Assembly: GCF_006980715.1 (NCBI RefSeq)
Contig: NZ_SBHN01000023.1
Coordinates: 1-64,000 of the forward strand
Length of the DNA: 64,000 bases
Origin: Telmatospirillum sp. J64-1
Lineage (GTDB): Bacteria > Pseudomonadota > Alphaproteobacteria > Rhodospirillales > Magnetospirillaceae
Direction of reading: 5' to 3'
The notes below the pieces were generated by a model, which worked only from the letters and a program-made list of their open reading frames with translations, did no database searches and had not been told where the DNA came from. This document shows, one piece after another, positions 43,441 to 52,231 of the stretch (position 1 is its first letter; every line of letters begins with the position of its first letter). Both the position numbers and the translations under genes were made by a program.

Positions 43441-44712
43441 ATGCTCCTCACCCTTCTGGCCGTCCTGTTCCTGCTGCTGCTGTCGGCCTTCTTCTCTGCC
43501 TCGGAAACGGCATTGACCGCGGCATCGAAGCCGCTGATGCACCAGATGGAGCAGGAGGGCGACCGGCGCGCCAGCTTCGTCAACCGCCTGCACGAGGCCA
43601 AGGACCGCATGCTGGGCACCATCCTGCTCGGCAACAACCTCGTCAACATCCTGGCCTCGGCCCTGACCACCAGCTTGCTGATCAGCCTCTATGGCGAGGC
43701 GGGCGTGGCCTATGCCACCGTCGGGCTGACGGTCGTGGTGCTGATCTTCGGCGAGATCATGCCCAAGACCTACGCCATCAACAATGCCAACAAGCTGGCC
43801 CTGATCGTGGCCCTGCCGTTGCGCATCCTGTCGGTGGTACTGGCCCCGGTGGTGGTGGTGATCGAGGTGATCGTGCGCGCCACCATGCGCCTGTTCGGCG
43901 GCAAGCAAGCGGCCAAGATGAGCCTGACCGAGGCCCTGGCCGAGCTGCGCGGCGCCATCGAATTGCACACCACCGAGGAAGTGAAGCACGAGCGCGCCAT
44001 GCTGCGTTCGATCCTCGACCTGGACGAGGTCGAGGTGGCCGAGATCATGACCCATCGCCGCAACATGGTCACCATCGACGCCAGCCAGCCGGCCTCGGCC
44101 ATCGTCGATCAGGTGCTGGCCAGCCCGTTCACCCGCCTGCCGCTGTGGCAGGGCGAACAGGACAACGTGGTCGGCATCCTGCACGCCAAGGCGCTGCTGC
44201 GCGCCGTGCGCGCCCATCCCGGCGACCTGGACGAGCTGGACGTGGTGTCGCTGGCCTCGCCGCCCTGGTTCATTCCCGATTCCACCAGCCTGTTCGACCA
44301 GCTTCAGGCCTTCCGCGACCGGCGCGAGCATTTTGCCATCGTGGTGGACGAATACGGCGCCCTGCTGGGCATCGTCACCCTGGAAGACATCCTGGAAGAG
44401 ATCGTCGGCGAAATCTCGGACGAGCACGATATCGCCGTGCTGGGCGTGCGGCCGCAGACCGACGGCTCCTATGTGGTGGACGGCAACGTCACCATCCGCG
44501 ACCTGAACCGGGAATTCGACTGGCGCCTGCCCGACGAGGAGGCCTCGACCATCGCCGGGCTGGTGCTGCACGAATCCCGGCTGATCCCGGAAGTGGGGCA
44601 AAGCTTCATGTTCCACGGCTTCCGTTTCGACGTGGTGCGCCGCCACCGCAACCAGCTGACCGCCATCCGCATCACCCCGCCGCCGCGCGACAGCCTCGAA
44701 GACAAGGCATAG
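43441..44712 (+). CDS. CNNM/HlyC-CorC family membrane protein with CBS pair
   Basis: The 423-residue protein has an N-terminal DUF21 transmembrane domain (about residues 1-185; LLSAFFSASETALTAAS and GNNLVNILASALTT). Two CBS domains follow (about residues 205-330; EIMTHRRNMVTID, HFAIVVDEYGALLGIVTLED). A C-terminal CorC_HlyC transporter-associated domain ends it (SYVVDGNVTIRDLN). Family members are linked to Mg2+/Co2+ export, often with nucleotide binding by the CBS pair. It lies 21 bases after aroB, a common neighbour in alphaproteobacteria, and is probably in the same operon. Confidence 0.92.
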   Translation: MLLTLLAVLFLLLLSAFFSASETALTAASKPLMHQMEQEGDRRASFVNRLHEAKDRMLGTILLGNNLVNILASALTTSLLISLYGEAGVAYATVGLTVVVLIFGEIMPKTYAINNANKLALIVALPLRILSVVLAPVVVVIEVIVRATMRLFGGKQAAKMSLTEALAELRGAIELHTTEEVKHERAMLRSILDLDEVEVAEIMTHRRNMVTIDASQPASAIVDQVLASPFTRLPLWQGEQDNVVGILHAKALLRAVRAHPGDLDELDVVSLASPPWFIPDSTSLFDQLQAFRDRREHFAIVVDEYGALLGIVTLEDILEEIVGEISDEHDIAVLGVRPQTDGSYVVDGNVTIRDLNREFDWRLPDEEASTIAGLVLHESRLIPEVGQSFMFHGFRFDVVRRHRNQLTAIRITPPPRDSLEDKA

Positions 44713-44755
44713 GCTCCCGCTTGACCGCAATGCAGCATCTTCCCATCTGACAGCC

Positions 44756-45316
44756 ATGCCTCTCTCACCGCCCGCAGACCGCGAACACATCCATACCCGC
44801 AAGGTCACCTGCACCGGCTATCGCCGTGCCGATGGGCTGTGGGACATCGAAGGCCACATGACCGACGTCAAGACCTACGCCTTCCCCAACAAGGATCGCG
44901 GCGGCATCGCGGCGGGCGAGCCGATCCACGAGATGTGGCTGCGCGTGACCCTGGACGACGACATGCTGATCCATGCGGTCGAGGCGGTGACCGACCATTC
45001 CCCCTTCACCCTCTGTCCGTCCATCGCCCCCAGCTTCTCCGAACTGAAGGGCCTGCGCATCGACAAGGGCTTCATGCGGGAATTGCGCAGCCGCTTCGGC
45101 GGCCGCCAGGGCTGCACCCATCTGGTGGAGCTGTTCGGCCCGCTGGCCACCACCGCCTTCCAGACCATCTATCCCCTGCGCAAGAAGCGCATGGAGACGG
45201 AGGGCAAGACGCCGCGCCCCGGCCTGCTCGACACCTGCCACGCCCTGGCCTCGGACAGCGAGGTGGTGCGGCGGGAATGGCCGGAATTCTATACGGGGCC
45301 GAAGGCCGAGGCCTGA
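44756..45316 (+). CDS. DUF2889 family protein
   Basis: The 186-residue cytoplasmic protein has features of DUF2889: RKVTCTGYRRADGLWDIEGHMTD-type start, IHEMWLRVTLDDDMLIH, CPSIAPSFSELKGLRI and the C-terminal GCTHLVELFGPLATTAFQT. The HxxE-like and CTH residues could bind metal, but no activity is known. It lies 43 bases after the CNNM-like gene, same strand. Confidence 0.85.
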   Translation: MPLSPPADREHIHTRKVTCTGYRRADGLWDIEGHMTDVKTYAFPNKDRGGIAAGEPIHEMWLRVTLDDDMLIHAVEAVTDHSPFTLCPSIAPSFSELKGLRIDKGFMRELRSRFGGRQGCTHLVELFGPLATTAFQTIYPLRKKRMETEGKTPRPGLLDTCHALASDSEVVRREWPEFYTGPKAEA

Positions 45317-45413
45317 AGCGGCGGTAACATTGCCGTCACAAGCTGCAAACTCTTGCCATTTTTTCTACTCATACTCCTCCGGCTGATCATGTAGCGGTCG
45401 GAGGGAAACGCTC

Positions 45414-46529
45414 ATGCAGGGTATACGCGACGACCGTATCGACTTCTTTCGTGGCCTTGCCCTGGTCTTCATCTTCTGGGACCACATTCCCGGCAACGTG
45501 CTGGGCGACGTCACGATCCGTAATTTCGGCCTCAGCGATGCGGCCGAGATGTTCGTCTTCCTGGCCGGCTATGTCGCGACGCTGGCCTATCGGAACGTGC
45601 TGCTCCGCGACGGCTTCGCCGCCGCCTGCGGCCGCATCCTGCGCCGTGCCTGGACGCTGTATATCGCCCATATCTTCCTGCTGGTCCTGCTGATCGGCGC
45701 CGTATCCCTCGCCAACAGCCATGTCGAGACGCGCGATTTCGTCCAGGAGATGCATCTCGCCTATTTCGTCAGCCATCCCGAACAGGCGATGATCGAAGCG
45801 CTGACGCTGCGCTTCAAGCCGCATCTGATGGACCCGCTGCCGCTCTACATCATCCTGATGCTGGCCTTCGCGGCGATGCTGCCCTTGCTGGTGAAATATC
45901 CGCTGGCCAGCCTGGCGGCCTCCGGCGGCCTCTATGCGCTGGCTCTGCATTTCGACTGGAACCTGCCCTCCGAGACGGGCGGGGGATGGTTCTTCAATCC
46001 GCTGGCCTGGCAGTTCCTGTTCTTCCTGGGCGGCGTGGCCGCCTTGTACCGGGGCGTGCCCTTCGCCGCGCCCAGGGCGCCGAACCGCTGGCTGCTGTCC
46101 GCCGCCCTGGTCGTCCTGGCCTTGTCCGCCGCCCTGGTCTGGACCTGGGGCCGACCCGAGCTCCACGACGCGCTGATCGCGCCAACCCTGGGGCAATGGC
46201 TCTATCCCATCGACAAGACCAACTTGGACCCGCTGCGGCTGATCCATTTCCTCTCGCTGGCCTATTGCACCGCCATCCTGATTCCCCGGGGCGTCTGGCT
46301 CGATACTCCCCTGCCCCGCCAGATCCGGCTGATGGGGCGCCATTCGCTGGAGGTCTTCTGCTTGGGAGTCCTGCTGGCGCCCATCGCCGACGCCCTGTGC
46401 ACCCTGGCGGGAGACGGACTGGCGGTCCAAATCACGGTCGGGCTGGCCGGGGTTGCCGTGATGACGGCCTTCGCCGCCTTGCGGGAATGGGGACGGCACA
46501 TGACCGTCCGCAAGCCCGCCCAGGCCTAG
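45414..46529 (+). CDS. OpgC-like membrane acyltransferase
   Basis: The 371-residue polytopic protein has about ten hydrophobic segments. It starts RDDRIDFFRGLALVFIFWDHIPGNV, the hallmark of the OpgC family, related to acyltransferase 3. OpgC proteins succinylate periplasmic glucans at the inner membrane in Rhodobacter and related bacteria. No opgG/opgH glucan synthesis genes are in the window, so the acceptor is not certain. A GGAGG site precedes the ATG. Confidence 0.85.
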   Translation: MQGIRDDRIDFFRGLALVFIFWDHIPGNVLGDVTIRNFGLSDAAEMFVFLAGYVATLAYRNVLLRDGFAAACGRILRRAWTLYIAHIFLLVLLIGAVSLANSHVETRDFVQEMHLAYFVSHPEQAMIEALTLRFKPHLMDPLPLYIILMLAFAAMLPLLVKYPLASLAASGGLYALALHFDWNLPSETGGGWFFNPLAWQFLFFLGGVAALYRGVPFAAPRAPNRWLLSAALVVLALSAALVWTWGRPELHDALIAPTLGQWLYPIDKTNLDPLRLIHFLSLAYCTAILIPRGVWLDTPLPRQIRLMGRHSLEVFCLGVLLAPIADALCTLAGDGLAVQITVGLAGVAVMTAFAALREWGRHMTVRKPAQA

Positions 46530-46530
46530 C

Positions 46531-46697
46531 AGTCTGCGGAAAAAACCGCTGTTTTCCTCGTCATTCCGCGAAAGCGGGAACCCAGGCTGCCGCAGCATCA
46601 GTATTGAGCGCTTCGCATTTCCACAAGCCCCCACATGCCCCCCGCTTTCGCGGGGGTGGCGAGGCGGTGCAGACAGAGCCGACTTTCTCCGCAGCCT
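46531..46697. repeat. Composite palindromic repeat, MITE-like
   Basis: The segment has imperfect terminal inverted repeats: GTCTGCGGAAAAA near 46532 and CTTTCTCCGCAGCC near 46683. Inside are two opposed GC-rich hairpins, CGTCATTCCGCGAAAGCGGG (46559-46578) and CCCGCTTTCGCGGG (46641-46654). It fills the gap between opgC-like and VOC genes. Similar modules recur at 48.4-48.5 kb. Confidence 0.5.
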
Positions 46698-47078
46698 CTA
46701 GCGGATCTGCTGGCCGATGCGCAGCAGGTTGCCGCTGGGGTCGCTGATGTGGAATTCGCGCATGCCCCAGGGCTTGTCCTCCAGCCGCCCGACCGAGGTC
46801 AGTCCGGAGGCGAGGACTTCGTAGTAAAGCGCGGTGACATCGTTGACGCGGAGATAGCAGCCGGCACCATCGGCCGAGACCTGCCCCTCGGGCACCCAGA
46901 AATGCAGCTCGATCTGTCCGCGCGCCAGGACGGCATAATCGTCGTAGCGGGCCTGGAGGCCGAAACCCAGGCAGCGATAAAAGCCGACCGTTTCATCCAG
47001 GTCGAAGGCAGCCAGGATGGGAATCGCCTTGCCGTCCACCGTCGGGACCACGTCCTTCAGCCTTTTCCGCCCCAGCAT
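46698..47078 (-). CDS. VOC-family (glyoxalase/bleomycin-resistance-like) protein
   Basis: The 126-residue protein has two beta-alpha-beta-beta-beta modules: AAFDLDETVGFYRCLGF in the first and YLRVNDVTALYYEVLAS in the second. It ends with MREFHISDPSGNLLRIGQ, the classic bleomycin-binding-protein ending. Candidate metal-site residues are the His in IELHFW and the Glu in MREFHI. Members bind or modify small toxic molecules, and the substrate cannot be named. ATG 47078 has AAGGAGG upstream. Confidence 0.88.
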   Translation of the reverse strand: MLGRKRLKDVVPTVDGKAIPILAAFDLDETVGFYRCLGFGLQARYDDYAVLARGQIELHFWVPEGQVSADGAGCYLRVNDVTALYYEVLASGLTSVGRLEDKPWGMREFHISDPSGNLLRIGQQIR

Positions 47079-47290
47079 ATGCGTTGCGCCTCCTTCCTGG
47101 TTCTTTCTGCGACATCTGGGCAGGGCGGCGCATTGCCGCAACGGCAATGAAAGCTAACCCGCCCGCTCTCGCCCCTGCTTTTCCACCCAGGGCGATCACA
47201 CCCCAATCCCACAAAAAACTTACAGTTATTGATGATTAAAAATTGTTCTATTTTTTAATTGCACAGAAACCGATCACCCTGGAGGTGTGG

Positions 47291-48328
47291 ATGGCCGAAC
47301 CGGAACGGATTCTGACTTTGACTCGGCAGGCTTCCGCCATTACCGAGAGCAAGATAGAGCGCATCAACGCCATCACCGCCAGCACGCGCATCCTGGCCCT
47401 GAACGCCATGATCGAAGCGACGCGCGCCGGCGAGGCGGGACGGGGTTTCGCCGTTGTCGCCAACGAAGTCAAGGGGGTTTCGGGCAACATCACCCTGGTT
47501 GCCAACGAATTGACGACCGAATTGCGCGGCGCCCTGCACGAGCTGGAGGAACTGGGCGCCCGTATGATCGACCAGATGCGCGGGCAGCGCCTGGCCGATC
47601 TCAGCCTCAACATGATCGAGATCATCGACCGCAATCTTTATGAACGCTCCTGCGACGTACGCTGGTGGGCGACCGACCAAGCCATCGTCGAGGCCGCCAG
47701 CAATCCCGGCCCAGCCACCTGTTCCCATGCCGCCGAACGCCTGGGCGTGATCATCAATTCTTATACCGTCTATTGCGATCTGTGGGTGGCCGGACTGGAT
47801 GGCACCATCCTGGCCAATGCGCAATCCGGTCGCTTCCCCCATGTCTGCGGACGCTCGGTCGCCAAGACCGCTTGGTTCCAGGACGCCATGAAGACCGCCA
47901 GCGGCGAGGAATTCGTCGCCATGGATATCGAAGCCAACGACCTTCTGGGCGGCCAAGCCGTCGCCACCTATGCCACCGCCATCCGCGAAGGCGGCCTGAC
48001 CCATGGCCCCGTGGTGGGCGTGCTGGGCATCCATTTCGACTGGACTCCCCAGGCTGCGGCGGTGGTCGAGGGCGTGCGCCTGGGCGCCGACGAGAAAAAC
48101 CGCACGCGCTGCCTGCTGCTGGACCGCAATTTCCGCGTCATCGCCGCTTCCGACGGCAACGGCATCCTGCGGGAACGCTATCCTTTGGAAACCGGCGGCA
48201 AGGACATGGGCAGCTATATCAGCCCCGAGGGACAAGTCGTCGGCTTCGCCCTCACCCCGGGTTACGAAACCTATCGCGGCCTGGGCTGGTACGGCGCCAT
48301 CATCCAGGACCCGCTTCCCACCCAATGA
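47291..48328 (+). CDS. Soluble chemoreceptor-like protein, signalling tip N-terminal and Cache-like domain C-terminal
   Basis: The 345-residue protein has no TM segment. Residues ~15-75 contain the methyl-accepting protein hairpin tip (STRILALNAMIEATRAGEAG, then FAVVANEVKGVS). Residues ~130-340 form a Cache/PAS-like sensor: DLWVAGLDGTILANA, FQDAMKTASGEEFV, VGVLGIHFDWT, LLLDRNFRVIAASDG. The order is the reverse of normal chemoreceptors, and the signalling region is truncated to the tip. Cysteines at several sensor positions might matter for redox or metal sensing. A GGAGG site fixes the ATG at 47291. The long AT-rich leader (47150-47290) probably holds its promoter. Confidence 0.82.
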   Translation: MAEPERILTLTRQASAITESKIERINAITASTRILALNAMIEATRAGEAGRGFAVVANEVKGVSGNITLVANELTTELRGALHELEELGARMIDQMRGQRLADLSLNMIEIIDRNLYERSCDVRWWATDQAIVEAASNPGPATCSHAAERLGVIINSYTVYCDLWVAGLDGTILANAQSGRFPHVCGRSVAKTAWFQDAMKTASGEEFVAMDIEANDLLGGQAVATYATAIREGGLTHGPVVGVLGIHFDWTPQAAAVVEGVRLGADEKNRTRCLLLDRNFRVIAASDGNGILRERYPLETGGKDMGSYISPEGQVVGFALTPGYETYRGLGWYGAIIQDPLPTQ

Positions 48329-48335
48329 CGCGAAA

Positions 48336-48358
48336 GGAGGGGTGCCGGGCGCCCCTCC
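48336..48358 (+). terminator. Hairpin after the soluble chemoreceptor gene
   Basis: A nine-base-pair GC stem (48336-48344 with 48350-48358, one G-U) with a five-base loop lies seven bases after the stop. Only a weak pyrimidine tail follows. Confidence 0.5.
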
Positions 48359-48374
48359 GTCCTCAGGCTGCGGA

Positions 48375-48515
48375 CGAAGCAGTTACCGCCCACAGCAGAT
48401 CGTCGCCCCCGCGGAAGCGGCGGCCCATGTTGAGGAGCATGGAGATGTAAGCCGCTAGAAAGGGATGAAGCGGCTCCATGGACTCCCGCTTCCGCGGGAG
48501 TGACGAGAAGAGGCG
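48375..48515. repeat. GC-rich hairpin repeats
   Basis: There are opposed modules CGTCGCCCCCGCGGAAGCGG (48401-48420) and CCCGCTTCCGCGGGAGTGAC (48485-48504), plus CATGTTGAGGAGCATGGA with CTCCATGG. They share the CCGCGGAAGCGG core with the element at 46.55-46.66 kb. The gap 48359-48549 shows no gene. Confidence 0.55.
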
Positions 48516-48549
48516 TCGGGCGCCCTTCCTCTTAATCGCCTCTTAAACG

Positions 48550-49278
48550 CTATACGAGGAGCGACAGGACCGCTGGTCCTCCCTTCCGCAGATTCCGTTC
48601 GGCATCCATCACCGCCAGTTCAGTCTTGCGGGCCAGGGCCTCGACCTCGCGGGCTTCCGGCGTGTCCTTTCCGGCCTGCTGGCGCAGGCGCAGGGCCTGT
48701 TTCTGCATGATCGCCTTCAATTCCTTGGACAGGCGGCGCGCCAGAAGAATGAACTCCTCATCCTTGGTGGGCCGAAGGATTTTCCTTTCCTCTCCGTCCT
48801 TGTCCTTCGTTTCGGCCTGCCGGATCGCCGCCTGCGCCTCCGCCTCGGCCTTTCCGGCATTCTCCGGCCGGGAAGCGGCGGCCTGCTGTTCCGCCTGCTG
48901 CTGTCCTGAAGGCACCGACGCAGCGGAGGCCACGGTCACGCTGCCGCCCCCTTCCGCGCCATAGGCTGCGGCGGCCGAGGACAATTCCCGCGCCAGCCTC
49001 TTGGCCTGGCGGGCGATGGCCTTCGGATCGCCGAAGGAGAACATGCGCAGCATCCGGATCTGCTCCTTCAGCCGGAGCAACTTGGCCTTGGCCGCCGCCT
49101 TGCGCGTTTCCGAGGGTTTCGAGGTGGTACGACGCAGATGCTCCAGCGCCTGGAGGGCCTTTTCCGCCTTCTCGTCCCGTTCCTGGGCGAAGGGGGCGGG
49201 CTTGTCCTGCCCGGCTTGGCCGTTCCGCCAGGAAAGGGAAGGCGCGGACGCGGAATGCGCACCAAGATGAACGACCAT
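48550..49278 (-). CDS. Uncharacterised Ala/Lys/Gln-rich coiled-coil protein
   Basis: The 242-residue protein has no signal peptide or TM segment. It has high Ala, Lys, Glu and Gln content and long predicted helices: ERDEKAEKALQALEHLRRT, AKAKLLRLKEQIRMLRMF, DPKAIARQAKRLARELSSAA and a C-terminal KELKAIMQKQALRLRQQAG. The central 130-170 region is low-complexity Ala/Gln. The start has AGGAGG and begins MVVHLGAHSASAPSLSW. Overall it suggests a cytoplasmic coiled-coil structural or binding protein. No family is recognised. Confidence 0.65.
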   Translation of the reverse strand: MVVHLGAHSASAPSLSWRNGQAGQDKPAPFAQERDEKAEKALQALEHLRRTTSKPSETRKAAAKAKLLRLKEQIRMLRMFSFGDPKAIARQAKRLARELSSAAAAYGAEGGGSVTVASAASVPSGQQQAEQQAAASRPENAGKAEAEAQAAIRQAETKDKDGEERKILRPTKDEEFILLARRLSKELKAIMQKQALRLRQQAGKDTPEAREVEALARKTELAVMDAERNLRKGGPAVLSLLV

Positions 49279-49461
49279 GAAGCCTCCTGCCCTCGACCCG
49301 CTCAAGAAGGGATGATTCGGGCAAGGATACTCCACTTCCGGTCGCAAGAAAAGAATGAGAGAGGAGAGAAAAGAAGCTGGGCAGCTTTCCGGAGGGAGGT
49401 CCGGGGAGACCGAATCTCCCTCCCTGCTTCCATCCCTATTGTGCCATTTCTTGCCGGGCCG

Positions 49462-49686
49462 TCATTCCGCCGCCTGGGCGAGCCCTAGAGTGTGAAGAAC
49501 GTCGATGGTTTCCCCGTCCGTGACCGGCATCTCCCTCAGGGAGATCGTCGTGCCGTTGTTCAATGCCGCCACAACGGTTTCGCCAGGAGCGATGATCAGG
49601 TCATCGCCGCAGTGATCGGGTTCGTTGACCTGGGCGATGATGCGCTTGGTCCCGTGACGATTGGTGATCGCGATTTCAGTCTTCAT
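49462..49686 (-). CDS. Small protein of unknown function
   Basis: The 74-residue protein begins MKTEIAITNRHGTKRIIAQV after a GGAGG site. It shows alternating short beta strands (TKRIIAQVN, DLIIAPGETVVAAL, TTISLREM) and ends in a short helix, a small all-beta fold. Two features, EPDHCGDD and GETV, recur in similar short alphaproteobacterial proteins, but no function is known. Gaps at 49279-49461 and 49687-49966 hold no supported gene; the latter has AGAGAGAGAG purine runs. Confidence 0.6.
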   Translation of the reverse strand: MKTEIAITNRHGTKRIIAQVNEPDHCGDDLIIAPGETVVAALNNGTTISLREMPVTDGETIDVLHTLGLAQAAE

Positions 49687-49966
49687 CAATCCTCCGCGGC
49701 ATTCCGTCAGAAAATAGGCGGAGGCGGGACAACCCACCCCCGCCCGGAGAGAGAGGAGCGTAATGGCCTTCAAAACCCACCGCCAAAGAGAGAGAGAAGC
49801 CTGGCGGTACGGATCGCTTTTCCGCGCCGATGAGAAAACGAGGAGCGCGCTTCCGTATAATTACAGTGGGGATCGAAGACGAAGACTGAAACACTTCAGA
49901 TGGCGAAAGAACGGCAATCCTTTCGGATGAAAGCGTGAAATCGTTTCTTCCCTTGCCGTTTCTTTC

Positions 49967-51979
49967 TTACGCCGCCTTTTGACCGCTCTCGCCCACCAAT
50001 TCTACTATATCGCGCATGATCGCCGTCAAATCGTAATCCTTGGGGGTGTAGATGCGCGCGCATCCCGCCGCCCGCAGGGTCTTCTCGTCCTCGGGCGGAA
50101 TGATGCCGCCCGCCACCACCGGGATGTCGCCCAGCCCCGCCTTGCGCATGCGGTCCAGCACTTCGGTGACCAAGGGCACATGGCTGCCCGACAGAATGGA
50201 CAGCCCGACCACGTGCACGCCTTCTTCCAGGGCGGCATTGACGATTTGGGCCGGGGTCAGGCGGATGCCTTCATAGACCACTTCCATGCCCGCATCGCGC
50301 GCACGCACGGCGATCTGCTCGGCCCCGTTGGAATGGCCGTCCAGGCCGGGTTTGCCCACCAGCATCTTGATGCGGCGGCCAAGCTGGGCGGAGATTTCCT
50401 CGACCCGGCCCTGCACCGCCTTCATGTCGTCGCGTCCGGCATGCGAGGCGGCACGGCCCACCCCGGTCGGGGCGCGGTATTCGCCGAAGATCTCGCGCAG
50501 GAGACCCGCCCATTCGCCGGTGGTGACACCGGCATGGGCGCAGGCGATGGAGGGTTCCATGATGTTGCGGCCTTCCTGGGCGGCAGCACGCAGCTCGGCC
50601 AGGGCCTTCTCCACCGCCTGGCCGTCGCGGCTGGCCCGCCAGGCCTTCAGGCTTTCGATCTGGGCCTGTTCGGCGGCGGGATCGACGGTCAGGATGGAGC
50701 CTTCGCCCGTGGTCAGCGGGCTGGGTTCGGCATCGGTGAACTTGTTGACGCCGACGACGATCTGCTCGCCCCCCTCGATGGCGGCGATGCGGCGGGTATT
50801 CGATTCCACCAGCTTCTGCTTCATGTAGCTGGATTCCACCGCCGCGATGGCGCCGCCCATGGCATCGATGCGGGCCAGTTCCTCGCGCGCCAGCAGCTTC
50901 AACTCCTCGACCTTCTCAGCGATCACGCGGGAACCGTCGAAGATATCGCCATATTCCAGCAGGTCCGTCTCGAAGGCGACGATCTGCTGCAGGCGCAGCG
51001 ACCATTGCTGGTCCCAGGGACGCGGCAGGCCCAGGGCCTCGTTCCAGGCGGGCAGCTGTACGGCGCGGGCACGGGCATCCTTGGACAGGGTGACGGCCAG
51101 CATCTCCAGCAGGATGCGGTAGACGTTGTTTTCCGGCTGCTGCTCGGTCAGGCCCAGGGAATTGACCTGCACGCCATAGCGGAAGCGGCGCATCTTGGCG
51201 TCCTCGATGCCGTAGCGCTCGCGGCAGATTTCATCCCACAGCTGGGTGAAGGCGCGCATCTTGCACATTTCGGTGATGAAGCGGATGCCCGCATTCACGA
51301 AGAAGCTGATGCGCCCCACCACCTGGGCGAAATCGGCCGGAGGCACCTGGCCCGAGGCCTGGACCGTGTCCAGCACCGCCTGGGCGGTGGCCAGGGCGAA
51401 GGCCAGTTCCTGTTCCGGCGTGGCGCCTGCCTCCTGCAGGTGGTAGGAGCAGACGTTCATCGGATTCCATTTCGGCACCTCCTTGTAGGTGAAGGAGATG
51501 ACGTCCGCCGTCAGGCGCATCGAGGGCTCGGGCGGGAAGATGTAGGTCCCGCGCGAGAGATATTCCTTGATGATGTCGTTCTGCGTGGTGCCCGCCAGCG
51601 AGGAACGCGCCGCGCCCTGGCGCTCGGCCACCGCGATGTAGAGCGACAGCAGCCAGGCCGCCGTCGCGTTGATGGTCATCGAGGTGTTCATCCTGTCCAG
51701 GGGAATGCCCTCGAACAGGGTTTCCATATCGCCGATATGGCTGACCGGCACCCCGACCTTCCCCACCTCGCCCCGCGCCAGGACATGATCGGAATCATAT
51801 CCCGTCTGCGTCGGCAGGTCGAAGGCGACCGACAGGCCGGTCTGGCCGCGCGAAAGATTCGTGCGGAACAGCTTGTTGGTTTCGGCGGCCGAGGAATGGC
51901 CGGAATATGTACGGAAAAGCCAGGGCTTTTCGCGCGAAGGTATATCCTTTCGGGGTTCGGCGGCGGGGGTGGGGATCAT
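49967..51979 (-). CDS. ecm: Ethylmalonyl-CoA mutase (adenosylcobalamin-dependent)
   Basis: The 670-residue methylmalonyl-CoA mutase-like enzyme has an N-terminal TIM-barrel (TGLSVAFDLPTQTGYDSDH). The C-terminal B12 domain (about residues 535-665) carries the cobalamin-binding motif GLDGHSNGAEQ and later GLSILSGSH and VVAGGIIPP. Length and sequence match Ecm (MeaA), which turns (2R)-ethylmalonyl-CoA into (2S)-methylsuccinyl-CoA for acetyl-CoA assimilation. It is divergent from ccr, with mcd beyond, which fixes the pathway assignment. A GGAG lies before the ATG. Confidence 0.95.
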   Translation of the reverse strand: MIPTPAAEPRKDIPSREKPWLFRTYSGHSSAAETNKLFRTNLSRGQTGLSVAFDLPTQTGYDSDHVLARGEVGKVGVPVSHIGDMETLFEGIPLDRMNTSMTINATAAWLLSLYIAVAERQGAARSSLAGTTQNDIIKEYLSRGTYIFPPEPSMRLTADVISFTYKEVPKWNPMNVCSYHLQEAGATPEQELAFALATAQAVLDTVQASGQVPPADFAQVVGRISFFVNAGIRFITEMCKMRAFTQLWDEICRERYGIEDAKMRRFRYGVQVNSLGLTEQQPENNVYRILLEMLAVTLSKDARARAVQLPAWNEALGLPRPWDQQWSLRLQQIVAFETDLLEYGDIFDGSRVIAEKVEELKLLAREELARIDAMGGAIAAVESSYMKQKLVESNTRRIAAIEGGEQIVVGVNKFTDAEPSPLTTGEGSILTVDPAAEQAQIESLKAWRASRDGQAVEKALAELRAAAQEGRNIMEPSIACAHAGVTTGEWAGLLREIFGEYRAPTGVGRAASHAGRDDMKAVQGRVEEISAQLGRRIKMLVGKPGLDGHSNGAEQIAVRARDAGMEVVYEGIRLTPAQIVNAALEEGVHVVGLSILSGSHVPLVTEVLDRMRKAGLGDIPVVAGGIIPPEDEKTLRAAGCARIYTPKDYDLTAIMRDIVELVGESGQKAA

Positions 51980-52026
51980 CCTATAACTCCACGAAAGCGA
52001 ATACTTCAGCGGTCGTATGCTACCTA

Positions 52027-52046
52027 TTGTCGCCAGATGGCGACAA
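52027..52046. promoter_or_regulatory. Palindromic operator candidate between ecm and ccr
   Basis: TTGTCGCCA and TGGCGACAA form a perfect 9-bp inverted repeat with spacer GA. It lies 48 bases from the ecm start and about 186 from the ccr start, in the A/T-rich part of the divergent region. Its position suits a regulator of both ethylmalonyl-CoA operons. Confidence 0.6.
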
Positions 52047-52231
52047 AAAATTACTTAGTACCTTGCCTGTGCGAAATAAACTATCATTTTGTGCATTGCG
52101 AAGAAAGGGGCAAAACGCTACAAGAGAGCGAGAAGTCCCGGCAGCTCACAGCCTGTGGGATTGAGATTGGGGTGTCGTGCGGCGTCTTCCAGCCTTTGGC
52201 GGGCGCCCTCGACCAAGGAAGGAGAATCGGC

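Noticed and set aside
42289-44814. An 841-codon minus-strand open frame
   Set aside because: It is antisense to aroB and the CNNM-like gene and shows no domain or ribosome site.
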